Positions 43,068 through 51,931 of a stretch of DNA of 64,000 bases are shown piece after piece (the first letter of the stretch is position 1; each line of letters starts with the position of its first letter). Source of the stretch: CALCLY01 sp900552775 (GTDB lineage Bacteria > Bacillota > Clostridia > UMGS1883 > UMGS1540). A model generated the notes under the pieces. That model ran no database searches. It was not told where the DNA came from and was given only the letters and a program-made list of their open reading frames with translations. The DNA lies in the NCBI GenBank assembly GCA_937966555.1, contig CALCLY010000022.1, forward strand, positions 124,001 through 188,000, written 5' to 3'. The position numbers and the translations under genes are program-made.

Positions 43068-46000
43068 CTATCTTCCAAAGAATGTTACTTCGGTAAATGA
43101 ATTCCAGCCGCCGCTTTTCCCGTTTACGGCTGTTGCTACAAGCTTAACATACCGGCCATTTAACGGCTTAAGCTTAAAGTACTCCTGCTCAAGCGTTGTT
43201 CCCGTTGTTGTTTCCGCTCCCGCAAATTCGTAATTTACGCCGTCTTTTGAGACATAAATCTCAAAGCTTTGCTTACGCTTGTCATTGTTGTCACCCTGCC
43301 ATACGGCAATCTTGGCCGAAGTAATGCTCCGCTCTTCTCCCAAATCAAAGATTAAATAAGGCGTTCCCATTGCCGAATATCTCGTTGACAAATCATCATC
43401 TATTGTGTTTTCGGGCCCGTTATCCTCCTGAGGAATATCGCTTGCTTCAACACCGAACACGAAAAGCTCTTTCTCTCCGTTTTGAAGCAACTCAAGCTTT
43501 TTGCATATAATCTTTACGGCGTAAGTCTCCGTAATATTCTTATCCGAAACGGTGATTTTGACAAGACCCGAAGGCTTATCGGGATATTCGATTTTCACAT
43601 CTGCGCTGCTCTTTGCTTCAAACTTCGGCATCGGGGTTCCTTCAGCATAATAATATGTGTAGAACTTATTGCCGGAATTAAAATTGTTTATAAGCTTTCC
43701 GTCAACATTAATATATTGAAGCGACGGTTTTTCCGTCAGCGCGCCTTCTTCAAGCTTCCAGTCATCAAGCTTTACAAGGTCGTATTCGGGCTTATATTCA
43801 TCGCCTTCGAAATTAAACGTAAACGCCACGGCTATTGTTGCGCTTTTAACATCTTTAAGCGTAATCATAAGCTTATTTACTCTCGAGTCATCCGAGTCGC
43901 CGTTTATATGAGGCGATCTCTCATCGCCCTTCGCCCGCTCAACCCTGAACGTGCCGGGGCAGCCTTCCTGTATTGTTGCGCGCATATTTTTATATTTGCC
44001 CGTAAACTCAGCCGTTCTTCCGTCCTCCGAAACCGTTATCGGACATTTTGTATGCAACGCCCAGTCGACGGTGGATTTTTCATAAAGCTCAAATTCATCT
44101 TGAAGAATCACGCTCTGCCTGTTGTCAAAAAGCTTTACTCCTCTGCGCATCGAAACGGCATCTCTCGAATACGCGGACGATAAATCGGTTATTGCAAACG
44201 AAGATCTTTCGCCGCTTTCAAATGTTTGGAATTTCGTAAAAGCTCTGCTGTCCTGCCCGGGATAATAATCGTTATTAATCGTTATCATATTATGCCCTTC
44301 GGTTCTGCGTCTGTACAGATACGGCTGCTGCGACAGCGAGTAGCTTGCACTTCCCAAATCATATGCAAAATCCGTTCCGTATGCGTCCAGAATGAACTCT
44401 CCGCTGTCGTACTGTCCGTGCGGAGCGCTTACTCTGCCGGAATGTACGGCGGTAAAAATCGAGTTGCTGTCATAGCTGCTGTGAAGCATTACGGTCTCGG
44501 TTTCTCTTGCGTAATAGTCGAGCGGAACCTCAAGCTTTTCCGCAGAATTTTCGTATTCGGGAACATAATTAAATATAAATGTCGATTCCGTTCCCGCGGC
44601 ATGGTCAGTAAAATACTTTTGTATGGACGGCTTTTTAAGCTTATTGGAGAAAAGAAGGAATTCGGGCGCTATAATCATAACATGGTTTGAGTCACCGTAA
44701 TTGAATGTTCCGTTGCTGCCCTGCACGGCAATCATAAAATCAATTGTTTCCTTCATCCCGGGCGCGTCCATATAGCCAAAATCATTTCCGTATGCAGCGT
44801 CGAGTATATTTATAAAGTAGGTATAAAACATTGTGTTATAAAGCCAGTATGTTGTTCCCTCGCTCCAAGCGCCGTCGGGTGCGTAGCCTAAAGCGGATAC
44901 CTTTATGTTTTCCATCGCGCTGCCAAGCAGTGTTTCGCACAAATCGGGGTATATATCCATCAGCGTTGTTGCCGCGGCTATCACGCCCGTATTACATACG
45001 GTTTTCCAGTTTGAACATTCTTTTACCTGTGCCCATTTAAAGGTTCTTTTTCTTCCCACAACATCATTGTAATCCTCCATGGCATGGGTCAGGCCTTTAT
45101 TTAATATTGCTTCTTCGATTTTTTTGCGCTGTACGTCCGACAGATAGTCATAAATCCAATCATATCCCACCGCCATTGCAAAAAGATACTCACCCGTTGT
45201 CAGAAAGTGAATCTCGTTCCAATCGGAAAAATCACAAACCGCCTCCATATGCTCCCAAAGCTTTGCGGCATATTTTTCGTCCCCGGTAAGCCTGTATGCG
45301 AGTCCGAGATTTAATGACAGCTCCTTTAAGCTTCTCGCAACATCAAGACTTGAATTATCTATATATTTGTTTTGCAGAATCGGACCGTCAAGATTTTTTT
45401 CCGCTACATTAATTACAGATTCGGTCGCTTTTGCTATTCTTTCATTATTTTTTGCAAGCTCTTTTATTTCGTTGAACCTTGCGGAGTTGCCGAAAAGTCT
45501 CGGATGCTCATTTGCCGCAATTCTTTCATTAAGCAATCTGTGCATCTCGCCGCCCGTGGTATCGTCAAAAACGAGATTTATTGCCGCGGTTTTAAAAAAC
45601 GGCATATCGGTTGTAAAGTTGAAAAAGTTTTCTCTGTCTGAAATCACGGCAATCCCGCTTTTGTCAAGCGTAAGCTTCTTTCCGAGTTTTTCGGAAAGCT
45701 CGCCTATGTCTGTAAGATTGTCAAATCCGTATTTTTCTTTTACAAAATTCTCGTTCAGGATTCCTTTTCCGTTTTCGACTCTGAACAAAATTCCGTTATT
45801 CCAGATTTTTGTTTCACCGTTTTCATAGTATTTGTTTTTGTTATCGTAAAAAATTATTCCGCCGCCGAGATATTCGCTCATTTCTGTATCCGTAGCGAAC
45901 ATTGCATTGGCTGCAAGGGTTGAGTTTCTTCTGATATTTACGCCGTTTTTAATCAGAACGGACAATGGCTGTGTTCCTAAATATGCACAGAAATTGTCAA

Positions 46001-46595
46001 GATAAAGCGTATGCTTTGACATATTCAGCCTTATCTCGCTGATATCTGTGAATTTTTCAAGTCCCAACGAAACGTTTCCGGTTTTCTTGACACCGTTTAA
46101 ATATATCTCCGCTTTACCGTTTCTTTTAATGCATACGCTCAATGTATTAAAGGTGTCCGTTACGCCGCAGACGGCAAGCATAGTGCCGTCGGGAGCATAC
46201 AAGTTTCCGTCAGCGCCGAAGTATGCAATTCTTCTGTTCAATCTTCCCAAATCATATACTTCAAGCGACACGCTTCCGTTTCCGAGCTCCGTAATGCGCA
46301 AGTCAAATTCTATGACAATATCCTCTTTTGAGCATACGCCCATATTTATGAATCCGGCATAGGTGCCTGTGCCTTCAAAGTATACGCACTTGCCAGAATC
46401 GGACGGCAGGCTTGCTATATACATACTGTTTCCGTTTGTAACCGAACTTTCCGGCTGGCTTCCGAGAGCCGCGGACTCAAAAGTGTAATTTGTGAAATAC
46501 TGAAGATAAAAGCTTTCTTCTGTATTTGCCGAGATGCTTTGAGCGGACAAAAACAAAACTAATACCAAAATTAACGAAATTATTTTTTTAGGCAT
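43068..46595 (-). CDS. Secreted heparinase II/III-type lyase with terminal F5/8 type C domain
   Basis: An 1175-residue secreted lyase. Signal peptide (1-~23), a jelly-roll domain (about 28-210), a copper-amine-oxidase-N-like stretch near 235-345, an alpha/alpha toroid (about 365-690: HPRLFGNSARFNEI, DGAWSEGTTYWLYNTMFYTY), the heparinase II/III sheet domain (about 700-930: APHGQYDSGEFILDAYG, YRRRTEGHNMITIN), then a discoidin-like F5/8 type C module (about 1045-1175: YLIFDLGEERSITSAKIAVW, GRYVKLVATAVN) for glycan binding. An AAGGAGG site precedes the ATG. Its catalytic core parallels that at 32532-35981, so the two probably attack different linkages of one polymer. Confidence 0.86.
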   Translation of the reverse strand: MPKKIISLILVLVLFLSAQSISANTEESFYLQYFTNYTFESAALGSQPESSVTNGNSMYIASLPSDSGKCVYFEGTGTYAGFINMGVCSKEDIVIEFDLRITELGNGSVSLEVYDLGRLNRRIAYFGADGNLYAPDGTMLAVCGVTDTFNTLSVCIKRNGKAEIYLNGVKKTGNVSLGLEKFTDISEIRLNMSKHTLYLDNFCAYLGTQPLSVLIKNGVNIRRNSTLAANAMFATDTEMSEYLGGGIIFYDNKNKYYENGETKIWNNGILFRVENGKGILNENFVKEKYGFDNLTDIGELSEKLGKKLTLDKSGIAVISDRENFFNFTTDMPFFKTAAINLVFDDTTGGEMHRLLNERIAANEHPRLFGNSARFNEIKELAKNNERIAKATESVINVAEKNLDGPILQNKYIDNSSLDVARSLKELSLNLGLAYRLTGDEKYAAKLWEHMEAVCDFSDWNEIHFLTTGEYLFAMAVGYDWIYDYLSDVQRKKIEEAILNKGLTHAMEDYNDVVGRKRTFKWAQVKECSNWKTVCNTGVIAAATTLMDIYPDLCETLLGSAMENIKVSALGYAPDGAWSEGTTYWLYNTMFYTYFINILDAAYGNDFGYMDAPGMKETIDFMIAVQGSNGTFNYGDSNHVMIIAPEFLLFSNKLKKPSIQKYFTDHAAGTESTFIFNYVPEYENSAEKLEVPLDYYARETETVMLHSSYDSNSIFTAVHSGRVSAPHGQYDSGEFILDAYGTDFAYDLGSASYSLSQQPYLYRRRTEGHNMITINNDYYPGQDSRAFTKFQTFESGERSSFAITDLSSAYSRDAVSMRRGVKLFDNRQSVILQDEFELYEKSTVDWALHTKCPITVSEDGRTAEFTGKYKNMRATIQEGCPGTFRVERAKGDERSPHINGDSDDSRVNKLMITLKDVKSATIAVAFTFNFEGDEYKPEYDLVKLDDWKLEEGALTEKPSLQYINVDGKLINNFNSGNKFYTYYYAEGTPMPKFEAKSSADVKIEYPDKPSGLVKITVSDKNITETYAVKIICKKLELLQNGEKELFVFGVEASDIPQEDNGPENTIDDDLSTRYSAMGTPYLIFDLGEERSITSAKIAVWQGDNNDKRKQSFEIYVSKDGVNYEFAGAETTTGTTLEQEYFKLKPLNGRYVKLVATAVNGKSGGWNSFTEVTFFGR

Positions 46596-46607
46596 TGCAT
46601 TCCCTCC

Positions 46608-49280
46608 TTATCTTGTATATACGGCAAGCTGATTCGGCGAGCCCCAATCAAGCTCAATCATAATATCGTCCGCACCATCGCCGGCATCCTTTATACTTTT
46701 AATATCCTTTATTGAACCTAATTTTGTTTCATTTGTTTTTGTGTTGAATATATATATCGGCAAATTACTGTATTTCGACAGGATAAAAATCTTGTCATCG
46801 GGATTCGAAACACCCGAAAAAGCGCCGGGGTGTACGCTTGCTTTCAAGGCAATGTGCTTATCGGAAACCGAGTAAATTTTCCCCGCGATAAAGGTTGTGT
46901 CGTGCAGCACGCTTGACCCGACCTTTGAATAATCGATCCCAAAGCTTCTGGTGGCTTTGTCATATGTAGCAAGATTAAATCCGTTAAGCTCTCCGTTTTC
47001 ATTGAGCGAATACTGTATGAAATCGCCCGCCTTGGGTATGTAATTGTTCTGTTTGTAATAATCAAGCAGATCATATACAATGTTGTGCGTTTTTCCGCTG
47101 CCGGCAAACACTACTCCCAACGTTATATTGCCGTTTTTGTCAACCGTTTTAACAACATCCTTCACAAATTCCACGTTGTCGGAATCCGGGTCTATCGTAT
47201 CGGGTACCGAGGAGCTTCCCGAAGCCGCAACGCTGTATGCCACAATTGCCGATGCTCCGAATTTTTCGTTGAAATCAAACATATCGGCGTTAAATTTATC
47301 ATTATCGGAATACGGCTTTATGCGCGCTCTGAAAAATCCGAAATCGTATGTTTCCGAGTGATTATCACCGGCAATGTTTTTCGGGACCTCAAACATTACC
47401 GCATTGTCAGTAAACGCATACGGAAAAAGCTGTTCCGAATATGCCCTGTAGATAACACCCTTATTTTTAATGATTCTTGTAAGTGAATCATCGGGGTTTA
47501 CAGAAGCTCCGAAGTATTTTTCTTCTGTTTCGGCGTTTTCGTCAACATCGGTAAGCGTATCTATTTTGGAGATTAAACCGTTTTTGTCAACACCATATTT
47601 AATCAACTGATATTTCGGAATATCGCCGTTTAAAAACGTATTTGTAATTTTTGCGTCAGATGATGAAAGATTTTCTCCGTCAAATAAAATTTTATCGCAA
47701 ATATCAAAGGTTTTTCTCTCGTTTGATTCCGTCAAAACAAGCATTTGAGTTTTATTAAAGCCTTTTCCGAATTTCATGGAAAGAAAATAGCCGTATTTCA
47801 TAATGCCGTCTCCCGTATACTTTTCTGCAAAGCAGATTCTGCCCTTTTCATCATAATACACGGTCAGGCTCATGCCGACATAAATATCTTTAAAGTATTT
47901 TTTGAAGTAAGAATTTGTAGTCTTTCTTACATCATCTATAAAGATATCATTTCCCTCCGTTGCGGTAACGGTTGCACCGTACATAACGTCATATCCGCAA
48001 AGAGCGTCGGTTATTTCCCCGTCCTCTGAAACATAAACGCCTACAACCATGTTTTTCGGAAGAGCCGAAGGGGAAATCTTTTTTCTTCCTTCCGGAGAGT
48101 AAAAACTGAGGCTGTCAATTTCCACACCTTGTTTTCCGCCTATTGTCTTTCCGTTCTTATCGTAAACCACAGAATCATCCACAGAAGAAACAATAATATA
48201 CTCCGGAGAAAGAATATGCGCAACATCGATTTTTCCGTCCGAATTATTGTCAATCAGTCTGACTATTGCGTCTTCTTCCTTAAAATCGGGATTAAAAGCT
48301 ATCTTATAGTTTTTTAGAAGTATGTAGCCTGCATCAAACGAAAATGTCAGTGCTTTTCCGTTTTCATCGTAGGCTTTGAGCCTGTTTGATGAAAAACCCG
48401 AGATATCTTCCGAAGCAATTTCCGTTACGGTGTTTTTATTTGACTCAATTAAGCCCACAATTTTATCATCGGAATCCAAAAGTGCCTTCACATGAAGACC
48501 GAGAAATTCATCATAATCGCCGTTGCAAAAATAAGTGTCTCCCGAAATATCGATTTTTTCATCACCCGGCGCAGAGCTTCTCATGGTTTTGTTTCCGATT
48601 CCCCACACAACACCGTCCGCAATACGTATATCGAAGTATTTCTGCATTACGCTCAAATCGGATTCGCTGTATTTTATCACGTCATCAGGATTACCGGATT
48701 TTATACCGCTTGCATTTATAAACTTTGATTTTAATGTGTTTGCAATAAGTATGTATGCCCTTTGGGCGTTAAGCTCGGTATCCAAAGTTCCGCCGACATT
48801 TTTTGTTATTTTAAGCTCGTTTGCCAAAGCGTAATATCCTACAGGGTATCCGCCGTAAAGCTCGGTAAGATCGCCGTATCCCAAAGCCTTTATAATCATC
48901 GCCAAAGCCTGCGAATATGTAATTGCGTTACCGGATCCGAAATAGTATTCGGATACTCCGCTTGCCACTCCGCGAATACGCGCCTCACTTATTTCCGCCG
49001 CAAAGCTGTCATCTGCGGAAACATCGTTATAAAAGAATTTATACTCCCCGCATTCCACATTAATCATACGTATCGTAAGCGCCACAAACTCATTTCTTGT
49101 AACAGTGTCTGCCGCATTCAAGTCTATTCCGTTTGTAATATCAAGTGCTTGCAGAATCTCGCGGCTTTCATAATAATTGTAATCGCCTTCGGCAGCTGAT
49201 GCTTCGTCGCACAAAAATGCTGAAAAAACCGAAAAAAGCATAAAACAGGTTACAAACAGTGCAATTTTTTTCTTAAACAT
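46608..49280 (-). CDS. Large secreted protein with N-terminal SLH modules
   Basis: An 890-residue secreted protein: signal peptide (1-~29, ending ASAA), then two to three degenerate SLH modules (about 35-195: VTRNEFVALTIRMINVECGE, YFGSGNAITYSQALAMIIKA), then ~690 residues of beta-type sequence without recognised catalytic motifs. The arrangement copies the main S-layer protein at 18243-21302 and suggests a locus-specific S-layer-like anchor. An AAAGGAG site precedes the ATG, and the stop overlaps the ribosome site of the lyase gene. It is the second gene of the operon. Confidence 0.82.
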   Translation of the reverse strand: MFKKKIALFVTCFMLFSVFSAFLCDEASAAEGDYNYYESREILQALDITNGIDLNAADTVTRNEFVALTIRMINVECGEYKFFYNDVSADDSFAAEISEARIRGVASGVSEYYFGSGNAITYSQALAMIIKALGYGDLTELYGGYPVGYYALANELKITKNVGGTLDTELNAQRAYILIANTLKSKFINASGIKSGNPDDVIKYSESDLSVMQKYFDIRIADGVVWGIGNKTMRSSAPGDEKIDISGDTYFCNGDYDEFLGLHVKALLDSDDKIVGLIESNKNTVTEIASEDISGFSSNRLKAYDENGKALTFSFDAGYILLKNYKIAFNPDFKEEDAIVRLIDNNSDGKIDVAHILSPEYIIVSSVDDSVVYDKNGKTIGGKQGVEIDSLSFYSPEGRKKISPSALPKNMVVGVYVSEDGEITDALCGYDVMYGATVTATEGNDIFIDDVRKTTNSYFKKYFKDIYVGMSLTVYYDEKGRICFAEKYTGDGIMKYGYFLSMKFGKGFNKTQMLVLTESNERKTFDICDKILFDGENLSSSDAKITNTFLNGDIPKYQLIKYGVDKNGLISKIDTLTDVDENAETEEKYFGASVNPDDSLTRIIKNKGVIYRAYSEQLFPYAFTDNAVMFEVPKNIAGDNHSETYDFGFFRARIKPYSDNDKFNADMFDFNEKFGASAIVAYSVAASGSSSVPDTIDPDSDNVEFVKDVVKTVDKNGNITLGVVFAGSGKTHNIVYDLLDYYKQNNYIPKAGDFIQYSLNENGELNGFNLATYDKATRSFGIDYSKVGSSVLHDTTFIAGKIYSVSDKHIALKASVHPGAFSGVSNPDDKIFILSKYSNLPIYIFNTKTNETKLGSIKDIKSIKDAGDGADDIMIELDWGSPNQLAVYTR

Positions 49281-49299
49281 GCCTCTTCTCCTTTAAAAA

Positions 49300-50619
49300 T
49301 TATTTTTCAAATTCGATAATCATCATTTTCTTTGCCGGCACCGAAATTATATCCGGGCATTTTGTATCGGATTCCTTAAATCCGTTTTCACCGTCAGATA
49401 TCAAAACTTTTTTCATTGTGTAATCTCCCGTAGTTTCAAGCTTATATTCAAGCGGTTTATCTTCTTCGTTTGCAATGAGTATAAGTCCTGTTTTTCCGTC
49501 CGTTGCCGCCAATGCAGGCAAATATTCAGAATCGCATTTAAGCTCTGCCTCGCTGCCGAGCTTATAGAGTCTGTTAAATCCCTCAAAAGCGTAATATGCC
49601 GGAAATACTGAATTATATTGCAGGGGATTGAAAATGCCGTTATAAATCCCGTCCTCCTGCCCGTCGTAATACATCAGCTTGTCAAGCGGTTCGCGGTGAA
49701 GATAAGTAATCATTGTAAGAATTCTTGCGGCGTCTTCCTCACTGCCTCTGTACTGCGTTCCGGGATTCCATTCGTTCAATATGCTTTCGGCTTTATCAAA
49801 ACCGTATTCATTGAGTTTTTCGCGAACAAATCTTGTATATAATATACTGCGTTTCGAATCTTCATAGCTGTGCCATGAGAAAAAGTCCAGCGGCGCTTTA
49901 TGTTCTTCGGATGTTATGTACTTTAAAAAACCTTCAAAAAATTCAAGGAAATATTCGGCTCTGTGAGAGGGGATTCCCGGTGAATCATATCCGTCTTCTA
50001 TGGCATACATTCCGCATCCGGCATAACCGCCGACTTTTATATCGTCAAAAACGGATTTTAAATAATTTGCCGTTACCTCATACAAAGAATAGTACTGCTC
50101 CTTCGTACCCTTCCACATGGGGTTATCTTCTATGTTACGCTCATTATCGGGTTCATTCCAGATTTCCCAATATTTTATTCCGTAGTGAAAACCGTTTGCA
50201 AAGCCGTGATTATAGTGTTTTATTATTCCTTCGCATATTTTTGCCCATTTAAGATTATCCTTCGGAGGAAATATATGATATGCCTTTATCCTGTGGGAAT
50301 TTTCAATCGTTGCGCCGAGTCTGTAGAAAGGTTCTGTGCCCTGCTCTGTTATTTCCGCCAAAAGCTTATCCGTAAAAGCGAAATCGTATGAATCCGGATT
50401 TTCGGGATCCGCCGAGAAATCACGGAAAATATTTTCTATATCAACATAGCGGAATCCGCCGTAACGCCCGCCCGTGTCATGAAGTCTTGAATAAGGTATT
50501 CCCGCGTCTCCCAGATAATGCATCAGGTCTTCGGGACCTTTTATCGGGGCATTGTTTATTCCGTGGAAAGGTTTCACTTTACCTACGGTTTTATCGAAAT
50601 TCACATAAAGATTGTACAT
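49300..50619 (-). CDS. GH39-like glycoside hydrolase (beta-xylosidase/related)
   Basis: A 439-residue cytoplasmic enzyme (no signal peptide) of the GH39 type. The acid/base glutamate is expected in YWEIWNEPDNE near residue 155 and the nucleophile in SILNEWNPGTQY near residue 283; the N-terminal VKPFHGINNAP and SRLHDTGGRYGG also fit. Family members act on beta-xylosides or related sugars, including alpha-L-iduronides, so a uronate-type substrate is possible here. It is the first gene behind the promoter at 50650-50677, has a GGAGG site, and is divergent from the AraC regulator gene. Confidence 0.87.
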   Translation of the reverse strand: MYNLYVNFDKTVGKVKPFHGINNAPIKGPEDLMHYLGDAGIPYSRLHDTGGRYGGFRYVDIENIFRDFSADPENPDSYDFAFTDKLLAEITEQGTEPFYRLGATIENSHRIKAYHIFPPKDNLKWAKICEGIIKHYNHGFANGFHYGIKYWEIWNEPDNERNIEDNPMWKGTKEQYYSLYEVTANYLKSVFDDIKVGGYAGCGMYAIEDGYDSPGIPSHRAEYFLEFFEGFLKYITSEEHKAPLDFFSWHSYEDSKRSILYTRFVREKLNEYGFDKAESILNEWNPGTQYRGSEEDAARILTMITYLHREPLDKLMYYDGQEDGIYNGIFNPLQYNSVFPAYYAFEGFNRLYKLGSEAELKCDSEYLPALAATDGKTGLILIANEEDKPLEYKLETTGDYTMKKVLISDGENGFKESDTKCPDIISVPAKKMMIIEFEK

Positions 50620-50649
50620 ATTAAACCTCCGTTATTTTTCTTTAATAAT

Positions 50650-50677
50650 ATTATATCATTTTAAAAATCAATTTCAA
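50650..50677 (-). promoter_or_regulatory. Promoter of the carbohydrate operon
   Basis: On the minus strand TTGAAA (50672-50677) and TATAAT (50650-50655), 16 bases apart. It lies in the 164-base gap shared with the divergent AraC gene, where regulator sites are expected. Confidence 0.75.
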
Positions 50678-50719
50678 TGGTAATTTTTCGCTTTTTTATA
50701 GACTTTTTTTAATATTTGC

Positions 50720-50748
50720 TTGTAATAATGTTTAAAAAGTATTATAAT
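50720..50748 (+). promoter_or_regulatory. Promoter of the AraC-type regulator gene
   Basis: TTGTAA (50720-50725) and TATAAT (50743-50748), 17 bases apart, about 35 bases upstream of the ATG. Confidence 0.75.
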
Positions 50749-50783
50749 GATATCAGGAAATTAGAAATTTTTGAGGTGGATTT

Positions 50784-51842
50784 ATGAACACGGAAGACTT
50801 ATTCAAAACAATGCAAACTTTGAATCAATACGAAACTTATTACAAAACCTGCTTTTTAAGACGCGGCAGCAAATACCTGCCGCAAAATTATATAACAAAT
50901 TTTGATTTTGAAGATATTGTGTCACAAAATGAAGATTTAAAACAGATAATGCCACCGGAAGCGGACAGGCTTCCCGGCGTTATAACCGACAACATGTGCT
51001 TTAAATTTGAAGATGAAAAATCGACGAATATAATTATGCTGTACAATTACAGATATACTCCCGTTTTTATGCACCAACACACTTTTTACGAAGTTGTCAC
51101 AGTGCTGTCGGGTCACTGTATGCATGTTGTCAACGGCAAAATGTTCAGTATGGAAAAGGGAGATGTATGTTTTGTATCACCCGGAACCATGCATCAGCTT
51201 GAAGCTTTTAATGACGAAACCATTATAATGAACATGATGATATCCAAACGTTTTTTATCGTACAGTCTGTATGATTTTTATAATTCCAATAACATAATTG
51301 CAAACTTTTTTACAATGAATACATATACAAACAAGGATTATGAATATTTACTTTTTCGAACGGGAAAAAATGACTTTTTAAAAGAATCGATACTTGAACT
51401 TTATTATGAAGATTTTCAAAATAAACAATTCAAAAAACAAATACTAGAAAACTTAACAACCGTCTTTTTTGCAAAACTTATCAGAGACTATGCTTTTTCG
51501 GTTGAACAGACTTACATGACAGAAAAGGCAAATACACAGTCCTTTGAAATTCTTTCATATATCCGAAACAATTTTCCGGATGTGTCACTTGATTCTATGG
51601 CAAAGCATTTTGGCTACACCATGCAATATATGTCCAAAAAAATAAAAGAGTGCTCCGGACGCTCTTTTAATGAAATAATGAAAGTCATCCGCGATGAAAA
51701 AGCCAGGTTTTACCTGCTTTATACACAACACTCTATTTATGATATAAGTGCAAAACTCGGTTATCAGAATCCGGAAAGTTTTATAAAAAGCTTTAAAAAG
51801 CGTCATAAAACCACACCCGGAGATTACAGGCAGAAAAAATAA
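50784..51842 (+). CDS. AraC-family transcriptional regulator with cupin sensor
   Basis: A 352-residue regulator. A cupin-type sensor (about residues 75-165) has MHQHTFYEVVTVLSGHC and the MEKGDVCFVSPGTMHQLEA motif; two helix-turn-helix units follow in the last ~100 residues (VSLDSMAKHFGYTMQYMSKK, YDISAKLGYQNPESFIKSFK, KTTPGDYRQ), typical of the AraC/XylS family. GAGGTGG precedes the ATG. Divergent orientation from the 19-kb glycan operon strongly suggests it activates that operon in response to a sugar or oligosaccharide; the effector is unknown. Confidence 0.92.
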   Translation: MNTEDLFKTMQTLNQYETYYKTCFLRRGSKYLPQNYITNFDFEDIVSQNEDLKQIMPPEADRLPGVITDNMCFKFEDEKSTNIIMLYNYRYTPVFMHQHTFYEVVTVLSGHCMHVVNGKMFSMEKGDVCFVSPGTMHQLEAFNDETIIMNMMISKRFLSYSLYDFYNSNNIIANFFTMNTYTNKDYEYLLFRTGKNDFLKESILELYYEDFQNKQFKKQILENLTTVFFAKLIRDYAFSVEQTYMTEKANTQSFEILSYIRNNFPDVSLDSMAKHFGYTMQYMSKKIKECSGRSFNEIMKVIRDEKARFYLLYTQHSIYDISAKLGYQNPESFIKSFKKRHKTTPGDYRQKK

Positions 51843-51855
51843 TTGTTTGCCTGCC

Positions 51856-51890
51856 GCACAATAAGCGGGCATATTAGCCGCTTATTGTGC
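51856..51890. terminator. Bidirectional hairpin between convergent araC-type and ABC-F genes
   Basis: GCACAATAAGCGG (51856-51868) pairs perfectly with CCGCTTATTGTGC (51878-51890) around a 9-base loop. T runs are weak on both sides. It lies 14 bases after the regulator stop and 42 bases after the ABC-F stop. Confidence 0.7.
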
Positions 51891-51931
51891 TGATGTTTCA
51901 ACGTTTTTGGTTTCGGCTGAATCAATCAATA

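Noticed and set aside
43482..44183. 233-codon plus-strand frame inside the second lyase gene
   Set aside because: Antisense shadow of a conserved lyase; basic, aromatic-rich composition and no ribosome site support.
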